NCBI GenBank assembly: GCA_010909165.1
Contig: VJWM01000019.1
Coordinates: 1,178,001-1,242,000, forward strand
DNA from: Anthoceros angustus
Taxonomy: Eukaryota > Streptophyta > Anthocerotopsida > Anthocerotales > Anthocerotaceae
Length of the DNA stretch: 64,000 bases
Direction: 5' to 3'
The stretch's first letter is position 1, and the number at the start of each line of letters is the position of its first letter. Of this stretch, positions 36,378-47,900 are shown one piece after another. The position numbers and the translations under genes were made by a program. Under the pieces are notes generated by a model. The model made no database searches, was not told where the DNA came from, and was given only the letters and a program-made list of their open reading frames with translations.

Positions 36378-39300
36378 TGTGGCGCGACTTTTCTTGATGG
36401 CGGTAGGCGCGCCAATCCGTGTCGTTGTAGGAAGAAGTCCGTTCCCAAAGGGAATGATAGGCCCGTTTACGCGTTTGGTGATTCTTAGTCCTTAGCGCTC
36501 GTTCGGTCTCAACACACATACTCCTAACTACTCGTTCCGTCTGAGGCCGGTATGGCCAAGCGTTTGAGACCCGTTCGCGTCCGTATCGTTCACATACATC
36601 CCTCACGCATCATCCTTTCCTCTCTCCTCTCACGCTACACTCTTGATCTTAGAAAAGGCGGGTTCTGATCCGGACCTCCTCGTCGTTCATGGCCTCTCGT
36701 CCGGGCTCTACACGCCCTCCGGAGTTCCTCCGGCTCCACGTTCAGTCGTTCGGTCGGGGCGCGGCTCGGGGACGATCTGATCACCCTTCACACACACACA
36801 GCGTTAAGTCACGGGACCTTGATCAATCTCCCGGGCATCGTGCACCTTTCGGTGACTCGGGACTCACGTTAGCAAGACTCACAAAGGTGCGAGCGGCATC
36901 AACACCAAGAAAGATGCTTTACTAGGCGGCCTCGGCCCCTCTTATCTGCGCCCAGGTGGCGTCTTTATTACACCCCTATTACGGCGTGCTTTCGGTATAC
37001 CCTAATCGGCCTACCATATTTCCCCCTATCTCCTTCGCCGGTAGGGGGGAAGGTCACAGGCCGCCTCGGAATGGGTGGTCAATCCCCGTCAGCGGTTGTG
37101 GCGCACCCAATCGGATGATCCGTGGCGGGCCCCTCCTCTCCCGGAATCACCGGGTTGGGCTCGTGACGCCCTTACCACGTCATCCTCCCTGGCCTCCCCA
37201 GGTCCTTGGCGGTGGGGCCACCCTATCTGCTCCCCTAAGCGTAAGTCGAAGGGGCTCCTCCTTCTTGCCCGGTCCTCGAGGTCTGTCTCGACTCACAGAC
37301 AGTCGGCTTATTCTGGTCCGGTCAGGCCGGTCTGTCCTTGTCTGGGTCGGACCTCGGTCGGACTTATTCGGTCGGACGTCGGACTTATTCAGGTCCGGAC
37401 TTGAGTCGGACTTATTAAGTCCGGACTTGGTCCGCCCCTCCGGACAAAGTCGGACTCCACGCCCGGGTTTCCTCCCTCACGGGACTCCTCGTGGCTCTCC
37501 CTCGAAGTCCTCCGGCTGATCGCCCGGTACTCGCCGTTGGCCCCTCCTTCCATGGTGAGGTGCGGGGTGCTTACCTCGATCGCATCGCCTCCTCGTTCTG
37601 CTCCTCATTGCTCCTCTCCGCTCCGTCATCTCAAGCAGGGGCCACTAGGGTCCTGTCTTCATCCGTGGCCTTCATCCTTGAGCCTTCCGGTCCGTCGTTT
37701 GTGATGAGAGGCTTCTCGCCCGGAGCTCGGCGTGGTAATAGGCAAAGTCAGATCGACTTGTTGGTGCCTCTTCCACGTGTGCGGGCACCGATACTCCCTC
37801 GCCATAAGTGTTGGGCGTCTTTGCCCGGCTTGTTGGGCCACTCTCTGCCCAGTTGTGGTGGGGCCCGTATCACGCGAGGCTACAAGGCGGCCTCGGTCAC
37901 CTCCTGCAGTGCCATTGTTGCTCCACTCTCCTCCGTCGTTTTCTCCATTGCCCGGCTTACCGCCATGGCGTTCCCTTCGCCTTTCTCATTTGGACCGGTG
38001 CTTCTTTTACGCTTCCGGTGCTCGCGCTCCTCCGTTCATTACGGCCTTTAGCTCCTCTCCAGTGATCGGATACCTCCGTCCAGGCTCGGACTTCCCTCCA
38101 TGCAGCAGCAGCGTCCAACTCCTTGGATAGTCGCGATTTTCCTCCGTCTTGGGGCCGGCACTCTGTTCGTGCTCGAGTGGATTCTCTCGTTGAGAATCAC
38201 TGCTGCTCCGCGCATCTTGGGTTGTAGCTCCAGTGTCCTTCTCCTCCATCTGCGCCTCTCCTCTACTTCCTGTGTGCCGGAGATCTCCTATCTCCCAGTC
38301 TGGCCTCCATCTCCTCCTTGCGCCTTGCTGCTCCATAGCCGCCTGTGCGGCCTTGAGTTAACCTCATTTGCAGTGACTCTCTCCACGGTTCGATCACGTC
38401 AGTAGTGATCCGGTCGCTCTTCTTGACTTAGCTCGCCGCCGCCTTTACAGGCCTCGCCCACTTGGCCTCTGGCGGGCCGCCTCCGCGGTCCAGGCTCTCT
38501 GCTTGTGCCGGGCCTCTTCCGCCTCTGCTGCGCTTCCCTCTTCGCAAAGGTCCTCCGCGCTTGGGCCTCCCAGGCTTGCCCCTTGTGATGAAGAACCCTT
38601 GATCTGTGAACGTCGGCCTCCTCACCGGCGTTTCCCTTCCTCGATCCGGAGGGACTCCGCCTTTCCTTTGCCCCTCGGCCGCCTTCACTTGCTCTTGGGT
38701 TCCACCATCCTCCTCGGGTGGCCTCCACTTCAGGTCTTCTCATGTACCACGAGACCCCAAAGCATTCCGTCCATGGCGGTGGCAACTCGCCGTGTTTCTT
38801 CCACGGCCCGTGAGTGAGGCCCCACAAAGTCCGTAGTGGAGGCATTTCTCGATCCGCCAAGGACCTCCATACGCATGATCCGGAGTAAGTCGGTGGGTTC
38901 TCGGACCTAATCGGGACCCTCGGGTCACAGTGGTGGTCAGTCTCACCTCTTGGCCCTCTTGGCCTCTAACTCCTTTGTGCCCTCTTTCTCACAGGGGCTC
39001 GGAGGAGGTGAGGGGGGTCAGGGAGCAAGCTCTTTTGCCCCTTCACAGCCGGGGCAGGGCCGGCTCGGTGGGCTGCGCGGTGACCTCCTGCTCCTTGGGC
39101 CACGTCCCTTCTGCCCTCCTTTGCCTCTTGACCTCTTGCCACTCGTGGGCGGGGGTAAGAAGCACCTTCGAGGTCTTTGCGTTGGTAAGCGGCACCGTCT
39201 TCCGCCTCTTGGCTCCGTTGAGTTCGTCGGGGCTCGGCGTCGTGGTTGTTGGTCATTGCCGGTGGGGCCGCCGCTCCATCGCTCCTCCGCTGCTCGGAGG

Positions 39301-40701
39301 GCACCAAAAGGAGGAAGGGGAATCTCCTCCCAAACTTCCACAGGTGGTGAGGGGTTCGCTCAGACGTATGGAGTCAGGAATCCTCGATCGTCCTCCTCCA
39401 GTCGCTTGGTCTTGAAGGGCGACCCCCACCTCAGGCGCCCTTGCTCTACTTACAGCGGGGCCTCCGGCCTTGGAGCGCCGTTCCTCTCCTCCTTGAGCTC
39501 GAAATGTCCCCATACATGAATCGGTGTGGGGTCGGCCCCATGGCGAGGCTTCTCGCTCCTTAGCTTGCGTGCCTCTGGTGACCGGCGAAGATAATCCTTC
39601 CCGGTCGCTCTCTTCCCATTGGGCGCATGCGAGAATAGCGAGTTATCACCAAGGTGATCCACCTTGGTGGCGAGTTCAATGGACAATGATCCGGGCTACC
39701 GCCCTTACTCATTGTCCGGGATCGGATATCAACCATCCGTTGGTTGTCCTGCGTTCGAGCCTCGACGCCGTGGGCGGCCCTATCTTCCGCCTTAAGGGGC
39801 TCGGCACCGCCCCTTCTTCCTCCTTGGGTTGTAGGCCATCCTCGGGACCTCAAGGTCCATCGCCTCGGAGTCCTCCGGAGGTTCTTGGATCGGACCTCCT
39901 TGTTGATCGCCGGCATCTTCGGGCAAACTCCGGACTAGAGTAGCGTGTCAAGGTCGAACCATTTGGAACACGTCCGGATGCCACTCTGCACCAATTCCTG
40001 CTTCCTCGGCCGGGGCCGTCCGGATAGTCCGGTATGTTGCGCTCCACGGTCCATGGCTCCCAGACTTCCGTCGGCTTTTGGGTGCCATTGCTTTCTCCTC
40101 CTCTTGTTCTTTGTAGGCTGGCGAGTCGCACGATGTTCCTCCTTCGCGTTGTTGCTCCAACCTTGGTGCGCGCTCTGGGCGCCCAAAAGATAGCGCGAGC
40201 GGATTGCGGGCGCAAGGGCTGTGAAGTTATGCAGGCTGCCGTGACCTCCCTCCTTGGCGCGCTTGTGGTAATGCTGGGCGGGGCGCCTCTTCGTTGTCTA
40301 GCGCGAGTGCATGGCTTACTCGACCCTCGCTTAGCTTACTCGGCCTTACGCGCCGCGCCGCGGGCGTGAATACTGCCTGCGGCCTCAGCGGCAAGTTACG
40401 GTCTGACCTCTGCATGACCTCCACTCGGGGCCGTCACGTGGCGCCGCCTCGTCATCCTCACGCCTCGCTCCTAGGTTACTTTCCTGGCGTACTTATCTGT
40501 TTTGACTGGGTGGGTTCGGACTTATCCGTTACTCGGCGTGGTCAGCTTGCCATAGTGGTCGGGGTCCGTTGTTCACTCGAGTCGGGTATACTCGAGCCTC
40601 GTCGGCGCTACCCCAATTTATTCCTCCTTTTCGCCTTATTTATCCTTCAATCCTAAAAAGCGAAACCCTACTTATTTCTTAACTCCCAGTGCATAGCCTG
40701 A
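36378..40701 (-). repeat. 5' LTR of the minus-strand gypsy element
   Basis: 4324 bp, nearly the same length as the 3' LTR. Inner end GCGCCACA (36378) and outer end near CATAGCCTGA (40701), which is a changed version of CATAGCCCACA seen at 30875 and 41955. Just outside, GGGTGATC..GCATTTTCCAT (40702-40721) is a copy of the host flank, showing that the true outer border lies here and that the DNA to 41990 is a later duplication. Confidence 0.85.
39508..39669. repeat. Conserved LTR hairpin pair, copy 4
   Basis: Hairpin 2 at 39508-39531 has one stem mismatch (GTGTGGGG instead of GTATGGGG). Hairpin 1 at 39647-39669 is perfect. Confidence 0.9.
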
Positions 40702-40775
40702 GGGTGATCTGTGCATTTTCCATGTGCTCCTTCGTGTTCAAATGGCAAGCTCTCCTCCTTCAGAGCTCGAAATGT

Positions 40776-40924
40776 CCCCATACATGAATCGTATGGGGTC
40801 ACCATGGCGAGGCTTCGCCCTTAGCATGCTCGATCAACCGGCGAAGATAATCCTTCCCACCGCCTTCTTCCTCACCGAGCGCATGCAGAATACTAGTTAT
40901 CACCAAGGTGATCCACCTTGGTGA
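40776..40924. repeat. Conserved LTR hairpin pair, copy 5
   Basis: Hairpin 2 at 40776-40798 and hairpin 1 at 40900-40924, both with perfect stems, in the duplicated LTR edge. Confidence 0.92.
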
Positions 40925-41955
40925 GTGTTCCAATGGATAATGATCCGGCTACTTACTCGACCGCCCAGCAGACGGATATCAACCATCCGCTGGTTGTCCG
41001 CTGCCTGTGCCTCAAGACGCCACTGTGGCGGGCCCTATCTTCCTTCGCCTTAAGGGGCCTGCACCACGCCCCTTCTTCCTCCTTCCGGTAGGCCATCCTC
41101 GTGGACCTCCAAGGTCCATCGCCTGGTCCTCCCGAGGTTCTTGGATCGACCTCCTTGTTGATCGCCAAGATCTTCCGCAAACTCCCTGACTGTGACGTGC
41201 CAAGGTCCGCATTTTGAACATCCAGCCATTCCCCGCACCAATCGCCTCCACCATCAAGTCCGGATAGCCGGTCACAATGTTGCGCCCACGAGGGTCCATG
41301 GCTCCTGCCACCGCTTTTGGGTGCCATTGCTTCTCCTCTTGTTGCCGAGCCGGCCGAGTCCGCCGGCACGATGTTCCTCCTTCGCCGCTGCTCGCTCCAA
41401 CCTCGACGGTGCGCCGCTTGTCGACCCAAAAGATAGCGCCAGAGAGCCGGATTGGAGCGCAAGGGACCGTGAGGATTGTCTGAGGCCGCGCAGCAAATGA
41501 CCTCCTCCTGGCCGCAGGAAGTACCGCGGAAAGGCGCTGTTGTCCAGAATCGCTGTGGGTCCGCATGGCTTACTCGACCCCCACGCCCGCTTACTCGCCT
41601 TACGCCACAGCCCTGGGCGTGAATACCGCTATAACGGCCTCGCAAGGCCCCGCCTACCGCATGCCCGACCTCCACTGTGGCCGCCCACGTGCCTGCCTGC
41701 CCTCACGCCCGCCTCCTAGGTTACTTCGCGATTTATCCTGCTTTTGACTGGAGTGGGTTCCGACTTATCTCACATTCGCGTAGTCCGAGCTTGCCATAGT
41801 GGTACCGGGGTCCGTTGTTCACTGAGTCCGGAGTATACTCCGAGCCTCCCAAGCGCCACCCCAATTTATTCCTCCTTTCCGCCTTATTTATCCTTCAATC
41901 CTAAAAAACAAACCCTACTTATTTCTTAACTCCCCAGGGAAGTGCATAGCCCACA

Positions 41956-41960
41956 AGGTG
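41956..41960. repeat. Target-site duplication AGGTG (right)
   Basis: Identical to 26569-26573 and directly after the LTR terminus CATAGCCCACA. Beyond it the transposase relic continues. Confidence 0.88.
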
Positions 41961-42530
41961 ATCCCATGCATTTTCCATCGCCTTCTTCATGAAGTAACTG
42001 AGGCTCTCACCGCTGCAACTATTATGTCATGCTCAAGATCATCGCGAGGGCTTTCAGGTTTATTATCCCTCCGTTCCATTTCTGCCTTCTTGCCTGAGGG
42101 AAGTTGAAGGACCAAAATTGCAGTCCATTGCACTAGTGTCTAATGGCCATATACCATTAGCTGAAACAGAGATGATTAGGTTCTTTTCTTGTGATTGAAT
42201 ATTGCTGACTCACAAGATGCCCAAGAATTTGTGGAGGCATTCTTCCTTTGTTCCCCTTAGTCTTGAGGTATGCTTCTTTTCTCACCTTCATGGCATTTTT
42301 GAATGATTTAAATACCCCAACATCTAGAGGTTGTAACCCATGGCTGGTGTTGCATGAGGCAGCAACGTGTAGACAAAATGGGAGGGTGAACAGAGGAAGG
42401 ACAAGTAGATCCTTTCTTTTCTACTGTGAGGTACCAATCTTCTTCCGGAATCCTAGATGGGAAAAGGCACTTGCAGTGGAAGGATTGAAAGAAAAACTCT
42501 TCCCTTTGGTATACACATTTTTCTAATTAC
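41956..42530 (-). pseudogene. pogo/DDE_1-like transposase relic, catalytic-domain end
   Basis: Minus-strand sequence reads SCNTSHGLQPLDVGVFKSFK (LQPLDVGVF at 42310-42336), the hallmark just before the third catalytic position in DDE_1 (pogo/Tigger/jerky) transposases. It continues with a typical linker, ILGHLVSQQYS. One frameshift later comes ANGIWPLDTSAMD (GIWPLD at 42138-42155), the GIxPLdP box that ends the DDE_1 domain. A charged linker then leads to the LTR insertion at 41956, and the gene resumes at 26568. Upstream (42.36-42.53 kb) the frame is shifted and the catalytic aspartates are not visible. Transposases of this kind cut and paste their own element; this copy is dead. Confidence 0.72.
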
Positions 42531-45043
42531 GCACTTCAGTGCTTCCTTGCTTTGCATGAAGGCCGACTCGGGAGTTTGTTGTGTATTGCGAGGAACAACA
42601 ACAACATGAACTAGAGAGCTGATTGGATTCAAGAGAGAAGTCTTCCTTCACTAGAATTTGGGTTTATGAAAATGTGTGGAGAAGGCAGAGAAAAACTTAG
42701 CGACAAAAGGGCTTCTACAGATCTGCTCAAATTTGAGTAGGACTTTAAGAAGCGGTAGGACATTCATTGATGGTGGTATGGAGTTGGTAAACCACTCTTG
42801 GTAACAAACATAGGACATTAAATTCACCTGTATCTTAAGATAGCCAAAATTGAGTTTCCCAGTATTATGCGGATGTGGAAGTTCCAGTCCCCTATCATGA
42901 CGAAATATTTAACTTATATAGAAATACTTATAGGCGTAAAGAATGCTGGAGAGTTTCTTTGAAACCCTATTCTTATGTCAGGAGATTCACATGCAGGGCC
43001 AATTCGGTTGTGGTAAATAATTAGGAATGGGCCAAGTTCTAAAGAAGAAAGAAGAAGAAATGTCTATTATATAGTCTACTTGGATGAAATTTTAGCACCT
43101 ACAACTCTGGCACCAGGGCCTCCACTCCTCTAGGTATGGTTAGGAGGCTTAGGCTTGAAGTGTTTAAGAGAGCTAACCCACACTTGGGATGGGTCGGAAG
43201 TTAGAAGTGTAGGCAATATATAAAATGTGTGAAAGAGTGACACATTGGAGGAACATTGAAGAGTGTCAAATACCGAAACTTAGTAATGCCCAGAAATACA
43301 GTGAGTGACTAGGAACTATAGAGCCTTGCTTGAATTTTGTAATGACAAGCCTTCTCAAAGACAAGAAGCGCCTTCTCTAGCCAAGAGGAAGCGGGTCTCA
43401 ACAAGTCTTGCTAACTCCCTAGCTATGGAGATGGAAGCGAATACAACGCGCTCCCTTGACATTGCCGTTCTTCCAAGAGCAGTTTACGAAGGTTGTCTAC
43501 CTTGCATCCATGGAGTTTCTAGCCTCTGATATCGTCGCTTCCGAAGTTCTACTTTCCTTCGTTTTGAACCGGCCCTGTGCCTTTTGCTGAGGGTAAGAAT
43601 GGGCGGAATAAAGTCAAAATTATATCTTGGTTGGGCAACCCTAAGCTAGAGGAAGAATTCAATTTGAGTATGTTGTCACGAATGATTTAAATACCCCAAC
43701 ATCTAGAGTTTGTAACCCATTTGGTGAGTGTTGCATGAAGCGACAGCGATGTAGACAAAATGGGAGGGTGAACAGAGGAAGGACAAGTAGATCCTTTCTT
43801 TTCTACTGTGAGGTACCAATCTTCTTCCGGAATCCTAGATGGGAAAAGGCACTTGCAGTGGAAGGATTGAAAGAAAAACTCTTCCCTTTGGTATACACAT
43901 TTTTCACAATTGCACTTCCTATTCAGGTACTTCCTTCTTTGCATAGAAGCTCAGGGAGTTTGTTGTGTATTGCAGGGAGCAACAACATGAACTAGAGAGC
44001 TGAAGATTGGATTCAAGAAGAGGAAGTCTTCCTTCACTAAATTTGGGTTTATGAAAATGTGTGGAGAAGGCGGGAAAACTTGAGCAGCAAAAAGGGCTTC
44101 TCTAGATCTGCTCAAATTTGAGTAGGACTTTAAGAGGCAGGCCGACATTCATTGATGGTGGTATGGAGTTGGTAAACCACTCTTGGTAACAAACATAGGA
44201 CATTAAATTCCTGTATCTTAAGATAGCCAAAATTGAGTTTCCCAATATTGTCTGGATGTGGAGATCCAAATCTATCATGACCAGAAATATTTAACTTTAT
44301 ATAGAAATACTTATGGCGTAAGGAATGCTAGAGTTTCTTTGAAACCCTATTCTTATGTCAGGAGATTCACATGCAGGGCCAATTCCGGTTGTAGTGGTCA
44401 GGAATGGGCCAAGTTCTAAAAGAAGAAAGAAGAAGAAGTCTATTATCGTCTACTTGGATAGAATTTTCGCACCTACGCTACTAGCACCAAGGGCCTCCAC
44501 TCCTCTAGGTATGGTTAGCAGAGGCTTAGGAAGTGTTTTAAGAGAGCCCCAACCCACACTTACCAGGGATGGGTCCAGAGTTAGAAGTGTAGGCAATATA
44601 AAATGTGTAGAAGAGTGACACATTGGAGGAACATTGAAGAGTGTGCAGCCACCGAAACTTAGTAATGACTAGAAATCTGAGCTGACTAGGAACTATAGAG
44701 CCTTGCTTGAATTTTGTATGTGAGCCTTCTCAAAACAAAACGCCTTCTCTAGCCAAGAGGCAGGTCTAACAAGTCTTATAACTCTAGCTATGGAGATGGG
44801 CAAATACAACGCTCCCTTGACATTCTTAGTTCTTCAAGAAGCGATTCTGAAGGTTGTCTACCTTGCATCCATGGAGTTTCTAGCCTCTGATATCGTCGCT
44901 TCCGAAGTTCTACTTTCCTTCGTTTTGAACCGGCCCTGTGCCTTTTGCTGAGGGTAAGAATGGGCGGAATAAAGTCAAAATTATATCTTGGTTGGGCAAC
45001 CCTAAGCTAGAGGAAGAATTCAATTTTGAGTATGTTGTACGAA
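42300..45043. repeat. 1.38-kb tandem duplication including part of the transposase relic
   Basis: Unit 1 is about 42300-43681, unit 2 about 43682-45043; both start GAATGATTTAAATACCCCAA, and the junction words CGAATGATT recur at 43679 and 45037. Unit 1 starts in the LQPLDVGVF segment, so unit 2 carries a second, more damaged copy of it (near 43692-43720). The rest of the unit (GAACCGGCCCTGTGCCTTTTGCTGAGG and so on) has no recognised coding content. Copies differ by many small indels. Confidence 0.9.
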
Positions 45044-47900
45044 TGATTATGAGTTTACCTACTACGAGAATTAGCAATTGTGTTTCAACTCTAGCCCTTA
45101 CTACATTTGTTGAAGTTGTGTTAGAGTTCCTAATGGTTGCATAAGCCGTGTGGATTGATAGTGGGTAGGGCTATCCAGTGATAACGGAAGTGTAGGCCTC
45201 TTGGATAACTCGTGTGTGAGTGTGGAGCGTAAGTGGCTATGCACTTAGTGTGCCTGTCGACCTTACTCTGAGGAGTTGGGACCGAGGCGGTGCAGGGTGT
45301 GACACTCTGAAGCAGGGAGCCGAAGAAATTGAGACTAAGCACTACACATCTAAGAGATGGGTCCATGGTCGAGTAACAAACAATAAAATATGTGTAGAAG
45401 AGTAACATGTTGTAACATTGGAGAATGTGTAACCGCCAAAACTCTGAGCAAGTTGAAAACTATGAAGCCCTGCTTGATTTTTGTAATCACAAAGCTTGCA
45501 ATTAATAGGGCAGTGCCCCTTGTGCTCCTAACGGTTTTCTTTCGTATGTGTCTGTCACCTGTGAAGCTCTAACAAACAAGCTTCAAAGCATGTCCCCTTT
45601 TCTTCCGTTTTCAGTTCATCACCACATTTGCAAAGCCAATCAACTAACACTTGTTCTGGACAGCCTCATGTCACAAAGTGTGACTTTTTCATTTCTGTGT
45701 GCTTACTATAGTTGTTGAGACGTGAACTTGTTTCTGTCTGTACCAGCTCTCCGCTTTGATAGAGGTTCATGTAAAGCTACTACGTAGTGAAAGTCTTGTC
45801 ACTAATCAGTGATGCAATTTGTCTTTACTGGAAATAGACATAGACCCTTATGTATCGTGGGTATTGTGTTCCCCTTTCATCCGCCCATATACTTATGTGT
45901 ACACTGCCTAAACGACACAGGGCAAAATACACTACTTCTTCCTTACCATCTTTTTTATTAAACAATACTTCATATGAGTACTGATAAGTGCAAAATGTTT
46001 AATAACCACATTTTAAAAAAATTGTATTCATTTGGCCTGAACCATTGGACATCAAAACAAATAGACGAAGTGACCCAAGAAATCCTACGATAAGTGAATA
46101 AATAAATTTTCAAGCTATTAGCTATTTAGGTATTATGCGTTTGCCTTCGTGTCTCTTTCAAGTGTTTGAGCTCTTTGTTTTCATGTCTTCTACGTTGTTG
46201 AATGTTAAGTTTTTTTGTCTATGAAGTGATTACATTTTTGTATGTTTTTTACCATGAATAACTAGATATTATGTTCTTTGGAGTAAGCCTATTTTTGTTA
46301 TGAAAAATATGTAATAGATGTGACAAAGAAAAATTAACAGACATATGGAATACGGAACGCAAAGTCACATTCCGAACGTTGAAACGGTAACGGGTGTTTT
46401 GCTGTTTGAGGAAGGTCGGATTCAAGGATACTTGACATTAGAGGACAAGGGAATAAATTTGAGTCTACTCATGTAGCCCTTGAATACTAAACTTTGACAT
46501 ATTGTGGCCATGATGTGGTAATTCGAGCAAAGTCGGTAGATGTGTCCAACTTTTGGTTGAAACAAAGACACAACTTATGAGATTTGAGAAAAATAAAATC
46601 CAAAAGAATTCTTTAAGAAACTAATGTAGTTTCTAAATGAACAGTTTCATCTATATCCATATGACACGTTCGCTAGTTAGGGCACTGCAAGCTAGATGCG
46701 AACCTCTTAGGCCAACCATTGAAAGCCTGAAGTCCAACGTACCATCTAGAGCCTATGGGTGCGTAGCTTTGTTGCCAGGGTGTGCTTCCTGCCTGTCAAG
46801 GTGAAAAGGCGTCAAGGTTCATATTGGAGCAATAAATTGCATGAGAGCTTTGCCATAGTTTCAAGTAGGTCTATTTTCCATCAAAAACGAACATTTGCGG
46901 CGCTTGTGTGGGATATTTATTGTCGCCTTGGCTAAGTTTACATTCTTGATGAAAGAGTTTAACAAGCTGTTTTACTTTAGAACAAAATTTGGATTCGATT
47001 TCATAAAGTAGGCCTCGGCCATGGGCCTCAGTGATGCCGTCCATGAGGAATAAAAGCGTAAGTCAATTAGACAAAAAGAGTATCTGCTATACTGTCAATC
47101 ATGAGTCATGAGTGAAAGCAACAAATGGTTTCTCTGTTTGATAGAAGACATACACTCTACTACTCTTGGACATGACATAGACTCACATACCATAGAATCT
47201 ATGCGGTATCTTGGGCACCAAGTGCAAAGAGGTAATCCAATCATCATTGTTGTTAGAATAAGTCGAAAATATAGATACTCGCTCTTGGATCAGAATAAGA
47301 GGGATAGCGTATAGGAACCTTCTGCTGCTGTGTTTCCCTCAACTTCCCTAACACATTTGAAACTTGCTTCACATGCAGGGAGCACCAAGGAGGCAACTCC
47401 TGCACATCTTACTCTGTTATATGAGGAGAGCCACCCACATTCAGCCCTTGAAATTTGTGGGTCTTCAAGTGTTCTCTCAAGGTATTTCGAGCAGACAATC
47501 GCATTGAATTGCATCCAATGGGGAAAGAGAGCAATGTGTTAGCACTAGGTTTGTTGAGGCATATGTTTGATGCAATACCCCTATTATGATAATGAGGATT
47601 TGTTCGTTTTCACTATATTGATCAAATGAGACAACTTCTTCCCATAAGCAATTGCTATGATAAAGATACATAGCTACTAGGTGAAACACATCGCTTTAGG
47701 CAGGCATACCATTAAAACACAAGAATACACGCATTAGATAGCACTAGGCATTCAACTAGCGAGTCTCTATACCACCACAGTGAGTATGGAATCTGGAGTC
47801 TAGTCTGCAGGGAGTGTGTGTGTGACTTTCTTTTCGATTATGCGCTTCGAGGATATGCCACAGAATCTTTCGATACTCATTATAATACACGTATAATACG
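45044..47900. other. Mostly AT-rich DNA without recognised genes
   Basis: At 45387-45487 there is a third, more diverged copy of a piece of the preceding unit (GTGTAGAAGAGTAAC..CCCTGCTTGATTTTTGTAATCAC; compare 44604-44720). The rest, to 47900, is AT-rich unique-looking sequence. No exon series, RNA gene or transposon terminus is recognised. Confidence 0.5.

Larger units (their letters stand above)
26574..41955 (-). mobile_element. Nearly complete Ty3/gypsy LTR retrotransposon with 4.3-kb LTRs
   Basis: Order on the minus strand: 5' LTR (40701-36378), primer-binding site (36374-36358), gag (about 36.3-34.8 kb), protease (34.15 kb), RT (33.2-32.85 kb), RNase H (32.5-32.2 kb), integrase (31.9-31.3 kb), purine tract (30889-30876) and 3' LTR (30875-26574). 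LTR ends are TG..CA and AGGTG flanks both outer ends. A 1.27-kb tandem duplication of the outer 5' LTR edge extends it to 41955. The LTRs are unusually long compared with the 5.5-kb interior. All reading frames are broken, so it cannot move by itself. Domain order (RT before integrase) defines Ty3/gypsy; the tRNA-Asp-like primer site and absence of a visible chromodomain point to a non-chromovirus lineage (Tat/Ogre-like), which is inference. Confidence 0.9.
39469..41990. repeat. 1.27-kb tandem duplication across LTR edge and host flank
   Basis: Unit 1 is about 39469-40736, unit 2 about 40737-41990. Equivalent landmarks are 1268 bp apart at one end (hairpin 2 at 39508 and 40776) and about 1254 bp at the other. 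Each unit holds the outer 1.2 kb of the LTR plus about 35 bp of transposase DNA beyond the target site. The duplication therefore happened after the element inserted. Unit 2 keeps the cleaner LTR end and the AGGTG target copy. Confidence 0.82.
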
